Shown piece by piece: positions 1-7,334 of a stretch of 21,784 nucleotides of DNA. The notes beneath the pieces were generated by a model, which worked only from the letters and a program-made list of their open reading frames with translations, searched no databases and was not told the origin of the DNA. The DNA comes from Chloroflexota bacterium (GTDB taxonomy: Bacteria > Chloroflexota > UBA6077), in assembly GCA_023380955.1 (NCBI GenBank), contig JAMCTB010000034.1, positions 1 to 21,784 of the forward strand, given 5' to 3'. A program made the position numbers and the translations under genes. Position 1 is the first letter of the stretch; every line of letters starts with the position of its first letter.

Positions 1-1
1 C

Positions 2-175
2 TATCGGACAAGGGACGAGGCGACCACGCTCTCCGCCGGACTGTTAGACCAAGGGGACCTCGGCCTACCTCGTCCCAACCTGCCGGTTGTCTATACATAC
101 AACCAACCACCTAAAGATACAAGGGGGTCAGGGGGTGAGGTAAACCCCGCGAGCAGGCGGATCGGTGGACTTTGA
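2..175 (+). CDS. possible 3' end of an upstream gene (partial, unrecognised)
   Basis: One plus-strand frame stays open from the window edge to a TGA at 173-175, giving about 57 residues with no start inside the window. The peptide is rich in Gly, Pro and Arg and matches no family I recognise. The same strand and a plausible distance to the next gene would fit the tail of an upstream CDS, but an open frame this short is weak evidence at this GC content. The rest of the stretch up to 280 shows only a possible -10-like TAAAAT at 219-224 with no convincing -35. Confidence 0.2.
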   Translation, partial: YRTRDEATTLSAGLLDQGDLGLPRPNLPVVYTYNQPPKDTRGSGGEVNPASRRIGGL

Positions 176-280
176 AAAGGCCCTGGGCCGTTGCCTTTCC
201 CACCTACCTTGGTTGATGTAAAATGAGAGAGATTTGCGCTGGCCGAGAGCCAGACCAGGAGAGCCGAGCGAGAGGAAGGA

Positions 281-901
281 ATGCATAGACGAGTGATAGT
301 TCCGGTAGTGTTGGCACTGATAGCCATGGTGGGGGTGGCGTGCCAGAGCGGGGATGCCGCCAGTGGATCGGGCCCGAAGAAGACTTACAGCAGCCCGCCC
401 GCGATGACGGTGGACCAGAACAAGCAGTACACGGCCACCATTGAGACGAATATGGGCACGATGACGGCGGAGCTGTATGTCAAGGATGCGCCGAAGACGG
501 TGAACAATTTCGTTTTCCTGGCGAATGAAGGCTTCTACAACGGCGTCAAGTTTCACCGGATCATCAAAGGGTTTATGGTCCAGACAGGCGACCCCACGGG
601 CACGGGCACCGGAGGGCCGGGCTACAAGTTCGAGGACGAGAAGAACGGGCGCAACTACGAGCGGGGCACGCTGGCGATGGCCAATTCAGGGCCGAACACC
701 AACGGGAGCCAGTTCTTCATCGTGCACGCCGATCTGACCTCGCGCCTGCCGAAGAACTACACCATCTTCGGCAAGCTCACCGGCGGGCTGGACGTGCTGG
801 ACAAGATCGCCAGCGTGCCGGTCACGGCGAGCGCGACGGGCGAGCCTTCGGTCCCGACAACCGATGTGCACATCAACAAGATAAGCATTCAGGTCAAGTA
901 G
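281..901 (+). CDS. peptidyl-prolyl cis-trans isomerase, cyclophilin type, probable lipoprotein
   Basis: The 206-residue protein would catalyse cis-trans isomerisation of X-Pro bonds outside the cytoplasmic membrane. The N-terminus has basic residues, a hydrophobic stretch (about 5-20) and Cys21, consistent with lipoprotein processing; the box (GVAC) is not ideal because Gly is at -3. A short Gly/Ser linker leads to a single cyclophilin domain, about residues 48-205. Its signature blocks are FHRIIKGFMVQTGDP, then YERGTLAMA, GSQFFI and YTIFGKL. The usual Trp of cyclosporin-sensitive enzymes is not seen before the FGK block, as is common in bacterial forms. The ATG is preceded by an AGGAAGGA Shine-Dalgarno. 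The M24 peptidase gene follows 58 bases later on the same strand. The family call is secure; the in vivo substrate is unknown. Confidence 0.93.
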   Translation: MHRRVIVPVVLALIAMVGVACQSGDAASGSGPKKTYSSPPAMTVDQNKQYTATIETNMGTMTAELYVKDAPKTVNNFVFLANEGFYNGVKFHRIIKGFMVQTGDPTGTGTGGPGYKFEDEKNGRNYERGTLAMANSGPNTNGSQFFIVHADLTSRLPKNYTIFGKLTGGLDVLDKIASVPVTASATGEPSVPTTDVHINKISIQVK

Positions 902-959
902 CATATCAGCGTACGACGCTGGACCGTATTCGCCGGGCGGTTGCACGAGCCGCCCTGCT

Positions 960-2129
960 ATGCCGAGGGCACGCGTGGAATGGTTAGAAGCGGCACATGG
1001 CTACCTGGCCGAGAACGGGCTGGACGGCTGGCTGCTGGCCGATTTCCGCGGCCACAACCCGCTGCTGGCCCAGGTACTCGGGCGCTGCCCGCCTACGACC
1101 CGCCGCACGTTCCTCTTTGTCCCGCCGCTGGGGCCGCCTCGCCTGCTGGCCCACCAGGTGGATGCGGGCAACTTCGTCGATGTGCCTTTCGACGTCCAGC
1201 CCTACACCAGCCGCGCCGACTTGCTCGAGGTGCTTTCTGCGCTCCTGGATGGCGCGGCACGCGTGGCGATGGAGTACTCGCCTCAGGGCCTGCTGCCCAT
1301 GGTCTCTTACGTGGATGCCGGCACCGTGGAGATGGTGCGCGAGCTGGGCGTGGAAGTGGTGTCCTCCGCCGACCTCCTGCAGTTCGCCCTGGCCCGCTGG
1401 GATGAGGGAGACCTTCAGGCGCATCTGCGGGCCGCCCGCAAGCTCGGCCGCATCGCACAGGAAGCCTTCGCCTACATCGGCCACCATCAGCCGACCGAGT
1501 TCGAGGCGGCCCAGTTCATCCTGCGGCGCTTCCGGCAGGAAGGGCTGTCCACCGACAGCGGGCCGGTCGTCGCTGCCAACCGGAATAGCAGCAACCCGCA
1601 CCACGAGCCGCAGCCTTCCGACGTGCGGTCAATCGGGCCCGGCGATTGGGTGCTGCTGGACCTCTGGGCGAAGGAAGAGGACGGGCCGTACGCGGATATC
1701 ACCTGGGTGGGTTTCTTCGGCGCGCGGCCTCCCGCGCCGCAGCAAGAATGCTTCGATCTGGTCGTCAGGGCGAGGGACCTGGCCGTAGAGCTACTGCAAC
1801 AGGCTTGGGCCGCGGGCGTGCGATTGGAGGGCTGGCAGGTGGATGAGGCGGCGCGCGATTATCTGTCGGCCTCCCACTTGGGTCGGTACTTCACTCACCG
1901 CCTGGGGCACAGCCTGGGTCGCATGACGCACGGCTTCGGGGCCAACCTGGACAGCTATGAGACCTTGGATACCCGCCCTCTGATTCAAGGGCTGGCCTTC
2001 TCGGTGGAGCCCGGGCTGTATCTGCCGGAGTTCGGCGTGCGCTCGGAAGTAGACGTCTACATCGGCGAGGATGGGCCGACGGTCACGACAGGCATCCAGA
2101 CGGAGATCGCGCGCATCATTGGCCGATAA
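960..2129 (+). CDS. M24 family metallopeptidase, Xaa-Pro aminopeptidase-like
   Basis: The 389-residue protein has a creatinase/prolidase N-terminal domain (about 1-150) followed by a pita-bread M24 domain (about 155-385). The expected dimetal ligands are all visible: Asp234 in LLDLWAK, Asp246 in YADITW, His317 in HRLGHSLG, Glu350 in FSVEPGLY and Glu363 in VRSEVDVY. His214-His215 in NPHHEP also match a conserved site. It should therefore be an active cytoplasmic metallopeptidase removing residues before proline, although M24 proteins also include creatinase-like C-N hydrolases. There is no signal peptide. The chosen ATG has no clear Shine-Dalgarno and lies just after a small GC hairpin (935-955), so the start could be a few codons downstream, for example GTG at 978. 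It may be co-transcribed with the cyclophilin gene. Confidence 0.9.
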   Translation: MPRARVEWLEAAHGYLAENGLDGWLLADFRGHNPLLAQVLGRCPPTTRRTFLFVPPLGPPRLLAHQVDAGNFVDVPFDVQPYTSRADLLEVLSALLDGAARVAMEYSPQGLLPMVSYVDAGTVEMVRELGVEVVSSADLLQFALARWDEGDLQAHLRAARKLGRIAQEAFAYIGHHQPTEFEAAQFILRRFRQEGLSTDSGPVVAANRNSSNPHHEPQPSDVRSIGPGDWVLLDLWAKEEDGPYADITWVGFFGARPPAPQQECFDLVVRARDLAVELLQQAWAAGVRLEGWQVDEAARDYLSASHLGRYFTHRLGHSLGRMTHGFGANLDSYETLDTRPLIQGLAFSVEPGLYLPEFGVRSEVDVYIGEDGPTVTTGIQTEIARIIGR

Positions 2130-2130
2130 G

Positions 2131-2180
2131 GCTGCCGGCCCCGGCCGGAGCCACGCCGGGCAAGGGCGGCCCGGCGCCCT
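2131..2180. terminator. hairpins between convergent genes
   Basis: The 75-base gap between the convergent stop codons of the M24 gene and the Mut7-C gene contains two GC-rich hairpins. One has CCGGCC pairing with GGCCGG at 2135-2148. The other has AGGGCG pairing with CGCCCT at 2163-2180. Neither is followed by a T-tract on either strand, so they may act as weak or factor-assisted terminators for both genes. Confidence 0.3.
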
Positions 2181-2204
2181 CGGGACCGGCGGAGTATCCT
2201 GTGC

Positions 2205-2723
2205 TTACCTCTGGGCCAGGCCCTCACTCCGGAGATGGCGCAGGGTCTCCTGCATTCGCTGCCAGTGAGTGCCCCGCCAGTACAGGCGTCCGCAGACGGG
2301 GCACACAGAGAAATGCTCCTGCGTCCGCCAGACATAGGGCGGGACCAGCCCGCACACGACCGATCTATCGATGGACTGCAAGGGGGCGTTGCAGCGCAAG
2401 CAGCGAGAGAGCGCATCGGCGGGCAGGAGGTCGAGCTCAGTCGTAACCTGCTTGAGCTGTTCCGGAGGGGAATCGCTGCTCACGAGCAGAGCGCGCACCC
2501 CCCGCCGCCGGGCCAACTGGGTGTCTCGGGTGAGCAGCACCCGGTTCTCGGCCACGGCCAGACGAGCGAGATCGGCGTCGTCCAGGCTGGTCGAGTAGAT
2601 GGTGTCGTAGCCGAGGAGCCGCAGCCACTTCGCCAGTTGCCCCAGCATCTGGTCAACCACGAAGCACGGCGGCATAGCTTTTGCGGCGTCGTCCGGTCCC
2701 GCGGCAGGTGTGATTTCAGACAT
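2205..2723 (-). CDS. Mut7-C RNase domain protein with C-terminal zinc ribbon
   Basis: The 172-residue protein starts at ATG 2723; the frame is open further upstream, but that extension is low-complexity and lacks family features. The N-terminal half (about 17-95) resembles a PIN-like Mut7-C nuclease domain, with acidic positions in FVVDQMLG, SLDDADLA and LLTRDTQLA. The C-terminal half has CLRC and CPVCGRLYW, a four-cysteine zinc ribbon, and ends with the family-typical block RGTHWQRM. The family (Mut7-C, formerly DUF82) is predicted to be RNase-like from fold relationships; the cellular substrate is not known. It is the last gene of the minus-strand run, separated from the hot-dog genes by 280 bases containing a perfect palindrome, so it may be transcribed separately. 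Confidence 0.85.
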   Translation of the reverse strand: MSEITPAAGPDDAAKAMPPCFVVDQMLGQLAKWLRLLGYDTIYSTSLDDADLARLAVAENRVLLTRDTQLARRRGVRALLVSSDSPPEQLKQVTTELDLLPADALSRCLRCNAPLQSIDRSVVCGLVPPYVWRTQEHFSVCPVCGRLYWRGTHWQRMQETLRHLRSEGLAQR

Positions 2724-2913
2724 CGCGCCATCCGTCCAGGCTGTCTCGCATCGGTGGCTTCCAAGACAAACATTGAGATGCCGTGGCGAACAGGCCGCTC
2801 TCGAATGCCGGTGCGAGGCAGTGTTGGAGCGGTCACGGCTCCGCGCAGCACGGACTTGCAGCCCATCTGCAGCGGTTGCCCCTGTTACAAACTTAGCAGA
2901 TGTTCGAACGTTT

Positions 2914-2940
2914 GTCGACGGCCTCCAGGAGGCCGTCGAC
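2914..2940. repeat. perfect 27-base odd palindrome (13-base arms, central A)
   Basis: GTCGACGGCCTCC at 2914-2926 is followed by one A and then GGAGGCCGTCGAC, its exact reverse complement. A T/A pair extends the symmetry by one more base on each side. It lies 64 bases beyond the stop of the last hot-dog gene and upstream of the Mut7-C gene, in a 280-base gap with no other coding signal. No T-tract follows on either strand; on the minus strand the next bases are AAACG. It may be a terminator-like RNA hairpin or a protein-binding site. Confidence 0.7.
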
Positions 2941-3003
2941 ACATCACTCGGGCCGATCACCGCTGTCCTCGACCGGAAGGCCCGCGCCGAGACAGCTCGC
3001 GCC

Positions 3004-3471
3004 TTAGTCCGGTGCGCCCTCCTCGATGCGCCGGATGAGCGCCTCCCTCGACGGCAGGGCGACGGTGGCCGTGCCGGAGGTGTGAACTTTCCCTTCACCG
3101 TCCTCGATCCAAACGTCGCAGTCCACCAGGAACTGTCCGTCCTGCTCGTACTTCCGCGTGACCTTGCCTTTACATAACGATGGCTGGTCGGGGTAGCTTG
3201 GCCGCCGATACTGGCAGGCCAGTTTCTTCAGCCTCCCTTCAATTCCTATCCAGTCGGTCATCAGTTGGGCGAGGAAGGCGTTTTTCAGGAACCCCTGGTC
3301 GATCTGCCGGGGCATACCCAGCTTGCGGGCATAGGGCTCGTTGATGTGGAATTCGAAGAAGTCCTCCTCGGCTCCTGCATACCTCACCAGTTGGACGGCT
3401 GTAGTCTGCTTGCGGAGCGTGGGGACCTCCATTCCATCCACGATATCCTCAAAGTACAGGGCTTTGCCCAT
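3004..3471 (-). CDS. MaoC-like hot-dog dehydratase subunit (His-bearing half)
   Basis: This hot-dog fold protein is related to R-specific enoyl-CoA hydratases. Starting at ATG 3471 it has 155 residues; GGGAG lies 8 bases upstream. An ATG at 3477 or a TTG at 3534 overlapping the previous stop are alternatives. The hydratase-2 type motif reads EEDFFEFHINEPYA: the Asp and His (about residues 37 and 42) are kept, while the usual Asn is replaced. The gene directly follows another MaoC-like gene whose equivalent His is Tyr. The two probably form a heterodimer with one active site, as in the two-half arrangement of FAS1-like dehydratases. The likely reaction is reversible hydration of an enoyl-CoA; the substrate is unknown. 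An operon with the flavoprotein and CoA-transferase genes is likely. Confidence 0.83.
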   Translation of the reverse strand: MGKALYFEDIVDGMEVPTLRKQTTAVQLVRYAGAEEDFFEFHINEPYARKLGMPRQIDQGFLKNAFLAQLMTDWIGIEGRLKKLACQYRRPSYPDQPSLCKGKVTRKYEQDGQFLVDCDVWIEDGEGKVHTSGTATVALPSREALIRRIEEGAPD

Positions 3472-3530
3472 GTTCATATCTCCCATCTCTTGGCTTGCCT
3501 CTACGGTATCTCGATGGATGCCGGCGATTG

Positions 3531-4010
3531 TCAATCCGGGAAGCTGACCCCGATCGACCGCAGCTTGGCCACCATCTGCCCGAGCTGGTTTCGGAAAGTC
3601 AGCTCGGACACGGTGAAGAGGAGCGGCTTTTCGCGGCCCTGCTTCTCATAGAAATCGACGATGGACGCCGTCATGGTGATTGTGTCTCCCAGCCGGACCG
3701 GCTCGAAGAATTCCCATTCGGTGCCTGCGTTCCTGCCGTTGGGGTAAGGCCGCTTGAAGTCGAAGAGATCACCCCCGGAGCGACCGCTCTTTCGCAGGTG
3801 GCCGATGGAGCAGAGAAAGGTGGGCGGGGCAATGATGCCGCCGTACCGCGTCTTGCGGGCGTAGACCTCGTCTACATAGAGCGGATTCGTGTCTTCGATA
3901 GCCTCGGCGAAGCGGCGGATAGCCCCCCGCTCAACTACCTCGCTGATCGGCTCCGACTCGACGCCGATTATGCTCCGCATCTCATCCGTGATAACTGGCT
4001 GTTCCGGCAT
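3531..4010 (-). CDS. MaoC-like / FAS1-type dehydratase N-terminal-half protein
   Basis: The 159-residue protein matches the FAS1-like dehydratase region, a hot-dog domain. The family pattern is seen in IRRFAEAIEDTNPLYVDE, YGGIIAPPTF and GTEWEFFEPVRLGDTI. At the position where active hydratases have His after NPL, this protein has Tyr45 (NPLYVDE), so on its own it is probably the structural or non-catalytic half. The start is firm: AGGAGGAAAG immediately precedes the ATG at 4010. The stop at 3531 overlaps or nearly touches the next hot-dog gene, supporting translational coupling and a heterodimer. It lies 66 bases after the flavoprotein stop. Role in a CoA-ester pathway is inferred from the neighbours. 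Confidence 0.85.
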   Translation of the reverse strand: MPEQPVITDEMRSIIGVESEPISEVVERGAIRRFAEAIEDTNPLYVDEVYARKTRYGGIIAPPTFLCSIGHLRKSGRSGGDLFDFKRPYPNGRNAGTEWEFFEPVRLGDTITMTASIVDFYEKQGREKPLLFTVSELTFRNQLGQMVAKLRSIGVSFPD

Positions 4011-4076
4011 CTTTCCTCCTGCGCGTTTCCTGTCCGCTTGAATGCTGTCGGGCCCGTTCGCCTCACAGCTAACGGT

Positions 4077-5789
4077 CTATCCCCATCTACCCTGGCCCAG
4101 GTCTCCGGGCCGGCTCTTCCACCCCGGATCGAGGACGAGGGTACCGATGCGCATCTTGCCGTCGGCATGTTTCAGCGTGACGGCCTTCAGCCATTGAGCG
4201 TCGTCTCGCTCCGGATGGTCTTCTCGATAGTGGCTGCCCCGGCTCTCGGTGCGGAACAGTGCCGCGCTGGCCACTATCTCGCCCACCAGAAGGAGGTTGT
4301 GCAGCTCTGCCGCCTGCTGGACCTCCAGCGGGGTGGAAGCGGAGAGCTTCGGCTCCATCTCCTCGCGGACCTGGCCCACCGTCCCCAGGAAGCGATTGAG
4401 GCTATCGGCAGAGCGGGCGATCATGACGTCTTCCCACGCCCGTCGCTGCAGGATGGCCGTGACATCGCAGGGCCGCAGTCCGTCACGGCGGCTGCGGTAC
4501 CCCTCGATTCGCTGAAGGTAGGCCGACACCTGGTCGGCGAGTGGCTCCTGCCGGCCGCTTCCGCGGGCCGTCATAGCCGCGTGCTTCCCGGCCCTGGCCC
4601 CAAAGACCAGGGTGCAGGCCAGCATACACCCACTCAGCCGGTCGACGCCGTGGTAGCCGGACCCCGTCTCCCCCGCAGCGTAAAGGCCGCGCACCGCGGT
4701 CTGGGCATTCTCATCAAGCCGTAGGCCGCCGTGCGAGCATTGCTCCGCACAGTTCACCTGAAATGGCTCCCGGCGGGGGTCCAGACAACGATACCAGAAG
4801 AACTCCAGGGAATCGGGGCCGAGGTCGTCACGGTCGCTGACGTCCATCCCGAAAGCCATGTTCGTGTTGGCCCGCCCTGCGATAGTCTCCTTGACCATAG
4901 CTATCGAGGCGTAGCGCGATAGGCTGTCCCTGGTGCTGAAGGGGCCGTGGCGGAGGTGCTGCACGATGAGCTCTTCCATAGTGGCGCCGGCAGGCAGGTA
5001 GTCCTGGATGAAGTGGCGGCCCTCACGGTTGGTGACGGTCTTCAGGTAGCGGGCGAACGCGCCGCTCAGGAAGGTCTTGCCCGGATAGACCGAAGAGATG
5101 TAGCTCTGTCCGAACTCCATATTCATAAGCTCGGCCCCCGCCCGGTAGCCCATCGCGTAGCCGTCGCCCGTCACGCACGAGGGATCGAGCGTGTGCATGT
5201 AGAGATTGCCGTGCCCGCCGGTGGCGAGGATGACGGCCGGGGCTTTGATCGTCCAGGTCTCCCCGCTCTCGTCGACCGCCACGGCGCCCACGCAGGCCCC
5301 GTCGCGGGTGAGCAGGTCGGTAACCATCGTCCTCTCCTTGAGGACGATGTCTGAGTGGCGGATGGCATTTTCCAGCACGATCATCATCGGTATGCCGTGG
5401 GACTTCACCCCCATTCCGCTGTCCCAATTGTGGGTGAGCCCCAGCTTGTCCATACCGAGGCGGGCGTCCTCCGCCTCCTCCGCCAAGATGCGGGCGAGCC
5501 TGGGGTCGGCCATGCCGAGGCCGGCCTGCACGATGTCCTCGTACATCTGCTGGGCCGTATATTTCGCGAAGCGGGGCGAGACGCCCGGGGCGCGGAAGCC
5601 GCCCGATTCCGAGTTGGCGCTGCCGGTAGCGCCTCCGCCTCTAGTCCCGATAGAGGCGAAGCGGCCCTTGACCGCCATCAGAACCCGGGCGCCTGCCTGA
5701 TAGGCCGCCCAAGCCGTCGCGGCCCCGGCTCCCCCGCCGCCCACCACCAGGACATCGGTCTCCAATATGTTGCCGCTGGCCTTAGCCAC
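4077..5789 (-). CDS. FAD-dependent fumarate reductase/succinate dehydrogenase flavoprotein-like oxidoreductase
   Basis: The 570-residue protein starts at GTG 5789, with GGAGG 9 bases upstream. A dinucleotide-binding loop (VVGGGGAGAATAW, about 15-27) opens the FAD domain; a second FAD block is ILATGGHGNLY (187-197), and GLYAAGETGSGYHG (368-381) closes it. STRDSLSRYAS (285-295) aligns with the catalytic Arg region of fumarate reductases, and RGSHYREDHPERDD (517-530) is the family C-terminal signature. The His that carries covalent FAD in SdhA/FrdA is absent; the segment reads GTRGGGATGSANS. FAD is therefore probably non-covalent. No iron-sulfur or membrane-anchor subunit is nearby, and there is no signal peptide. 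It probably reduces or oxidises a C=C bond of a carboxylate or CoA ester made by its neighbours; a true fumarate substrate is unproven. Confidence 0.88.
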   Translation of the reverse strand: MAKASGNILETDVLVVGGGGAGAATAWAAYQAGARVLMAVKGRFASIGTRGGGATGSANSESGGFRAPGVSPRFAKYTAQQMYEDIVQAGLGMADPRLARILAEEAEDARLGMDKLGLTHNWDSGMGVKSHGIPMMIVLENAIRHSDIVLKERTMVTDLLTRDGACVGAVAVDESGETWTIKAPAVILATGGHGNLYMHTLDPSCVTGDGYAMGYRAGAELMNMEFGQSYISSVYPGKTFLSGAFARYLKTVTNREGRHFIQDYLPAGATMEELIVQHLRHGPFSTRDSLSRYASIAMVKETIAGRANTNMAFGMDVSDRDDLGPDSLEFFWYRCLDPRREPFQVNCAEQCSHGGLRLDENAQTAVRGLYAAGETGSGYHGVDRLSGCMLACTLVFGARAGKHAAMTARGSGRQEPLADQVSAYLQRIEGYRSRRDGLRPCDVTAILQRRAWEDVMIARSADSLNRFLGTVGQVREEMEPKLSASTPLEVQQAAELHNLLLVGEIVASAALFRTESRGSHYREDHPERDDAQWLKAVTLKHADGKMRIGTLVLDPGWKSRPGDLGQGRWG

Positions 5790-5868
5790 TGCCTATATCC
5801 TCCATCTAAAACAAAGTCGATCGGTCCGGCGCTCCCGCCTCGCCTGGGCGTGGGGGGTAGAAGCAGCC

Positions 5869-7053
5869 TCAGATGACTTTCTGCGCCTTGAGCTCTGCTA
5901 TCTCATCTGCGCTCAGCCCCAACAGACCTCCATAGATCTTCTCGTTGTGCTCGCCGAGCATTGGGGGCGGTCCCGGCTTTGTCTTCGCCGCCCGCTCCAT
6001 CTTCAGGGTCACGCCGGGTGCCCACAGCTTGCCCGCCTTCGAGTGATCAACCTGGATGAACATCTCACGATGCTTGACCTGCGGGTCCTCCACCATCTCG
6101 GCAATGTTCTGTACTGGCCCACACGCCACCTCCGACTCGCTCAATGTCTCCACGACTTCTGCGCGCGTCCGGCTGCCGACCCACTCGTTGATGATAGCAT
6201 CCAGTTCTTCCCGGTGCAGGTGGCGAGTCTTCCGGTCACTGAACCGGGGGTCCACCAGCACCTCCGGATGGCCGATGGCCTTCATAAACCGGTCAAAGAT
6301 GACGCCGCGCTGGCCCGATATTTGCACATAGCCATCCTTGGCTTTATACGTGTCGCAAGGGACGCTGTCGACGCGAGTGTTGCCCACATGGCTTAACACC
6401 TTGCCGGTGTGCAGGTAGATCGGCACGAAGTACTCGAGCATGGAGACCATGCCGTCCAACAAAGAGACGTCGATGTGCTCGCCGTCACCTGTCGTATCTC
6501 GCCTGCGGAGAGCACCCAGCACTCCGACAGCAAGATAGAAGCCCCCGATGTAGTCGCCGATGGCGACACCTACCTTGACCGGCGGGTTGCCGGGGAAACC
6601 GGTGAGGTCCATCATACCGCCCACAGCCTGGACCACCATATCGAAGCCGGGGCGCGGGGCATAGGGACCATCCTGGCCGTATCCTGTCAGCGAGGCCACG
6701 ATGATGCGGGGATTGATCTTCCTGAGGGCCGGGTAGTCGATGCCGATCTTCGCCAACGTCCCGGGACGGTAGTTCTCGGTTATTACATCGACCTTCTTCA
6801 CCAGCTCACGGAAGAGCTGCTTGCCGCGCTCAGTGCGCAGGTTCAGCGTGATTGACTCTTTGCCGCGGTTGTATGAGGTGAAGTACACGCTCTCCCCATT
6901 GATCTGCGGGTTTATGTTGCGCGTATCATCACCGTGCAGGCCTTCGACCTTGATCACTTCGGCCCCCAGGTCGCTCATCAGCATCCCACCAAAAGGGCCG
7001 GCGTGGACGCGTGCCAGCTCCAGCACGCGCACGCCTTCCAAACACTTCGGCAT
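5869..7053 (-). CDS. CaiB/BaiF (family III) CoA-transferase
   Basis: The 394-residue protein is a full-length family III CoA-transferase, moving CoA between carboxylic acids through an aspartyl intermediate. N-terminal signature: LEGVRVLELARVHAGPF and SDLGAEVIKVE. The central block HIDVSLLDGMVSML contains the expected catalytic Asp (about residue 200). The C-terminal part has VACGPVQNIAEM and RTRAEVVETL, as in homologues. The start is set at ATG 7053 because GGAGG sits 8 bases upstream; an in-frame ATG five codons earlier contains that GGAGG within its own coding sequence. It lies 79 bases before the flavoprotein gene, probably in the same transcript. Donor and acceptor acids cannot be read from sequence; the flavin reductase and hydratase neighbours suggest an unsaturated or dicarboxylic acid. 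Confidence 0.92.
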   Translation of the reverse strand: MPKCLEGVRVLELARVHAGPFGGMLMSDLGAEVIKVEGLHGDDTRNINPQINGESVYFTSYNRGKESITLNLRTERGKQLFRELVKKVDVITENYRPGTLAKIGIDYPALRKINPRIIVASLTGYGQDGPYAPRPGFDMVVQAVGGMMDLTGFPGNPPVKVGVAIGDYIGGFYLAVGVLGALRRRDTTGDGEHIDVSLLDGMVSMLEYFVPIYLHTGKVLSHVGNTRVDSVPCDTYKAKDGYVQISGQRGVIFDRFMKAIGHPEVLVDPRFSDRKTRHLHREELDAIINEWVGSRTRAEVVETLSESEVACGPVQNIAEMVEDPQVKHREMFIQVDHSKAGKLWAPGVTLKMERAAKTKPGPPPMLGEHNEKIYGGLLGLSADEIAELKAQKVI

Positions 7054-7081
7054 TCTTCGATCCTCCATAGTCGACCAAGGC

Positions 7082-7101
7082 CTGCCCGTCGGCCCGGGCA
7101 G
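7082..7101. repeat. short GC hairpin upstream of CoA-transferase gene
   Basis: CTGCCCG (7082-7088) pairs with CGGGCAG (7095-7101) around a 6-base loop, about 30 bases upstream of the CoA-transferase start. No T-tract follows in the minus direction. It may affect translation or read-through from the solute-binding gene. Confidence 0.35.
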
Positions 7102-7171
7102 ACCTCGTTGTTAGTTGTTGCTTGCGTATTCCACTGGTCGCACCAGTTGCCCAATGAACAGTCTTATATTT

Positions 7172-7231
7172 GGGCCGCCGAATACCAGCTCAGACCTCCC
7201 AGGTCGCCTGAGATGGCGCATTCGGCGGCCC
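7172..7231. repeat. 60-base nested inverted repeat between solute-binding and CoA-transferase genes
   Basis: Twelve-base perfect arms, GGGCCGCCGAAT (7172-7183) and ATTCGGCGGCCC (7220-7231), enclose a second stem: CTCAG pairs with CTGAG, and inside it GACCT pairs with AGGTC around CCC. The element lies in the 281-base gap after the solute-binding protein stop and before the CoA-transferase. There is no poly-T on the minus strand. It fits an intercistronic stabilising or partial-termination hairpin that would leave the binding protein more abundant than the enzymes. That role is inferred. Confidence 0.65.
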
Positions 7232-7334
7232 GTGCGACCGATCCCTCTTGCCTGTCGTCGCACTCCAGCGGGCAAACGCCCCTGCGTCGCCCGCCAGTGT
7301 CAACTACACACCTGCAGCACCGGCAGGCCGGCGG

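Noticed and set aside
3495..4724. 409-codon plus-strand open frame across the hot-dog and flavoprotein genes
   Set aside because: It is antisense to three well-supported genes and its product has no recognisable domain.
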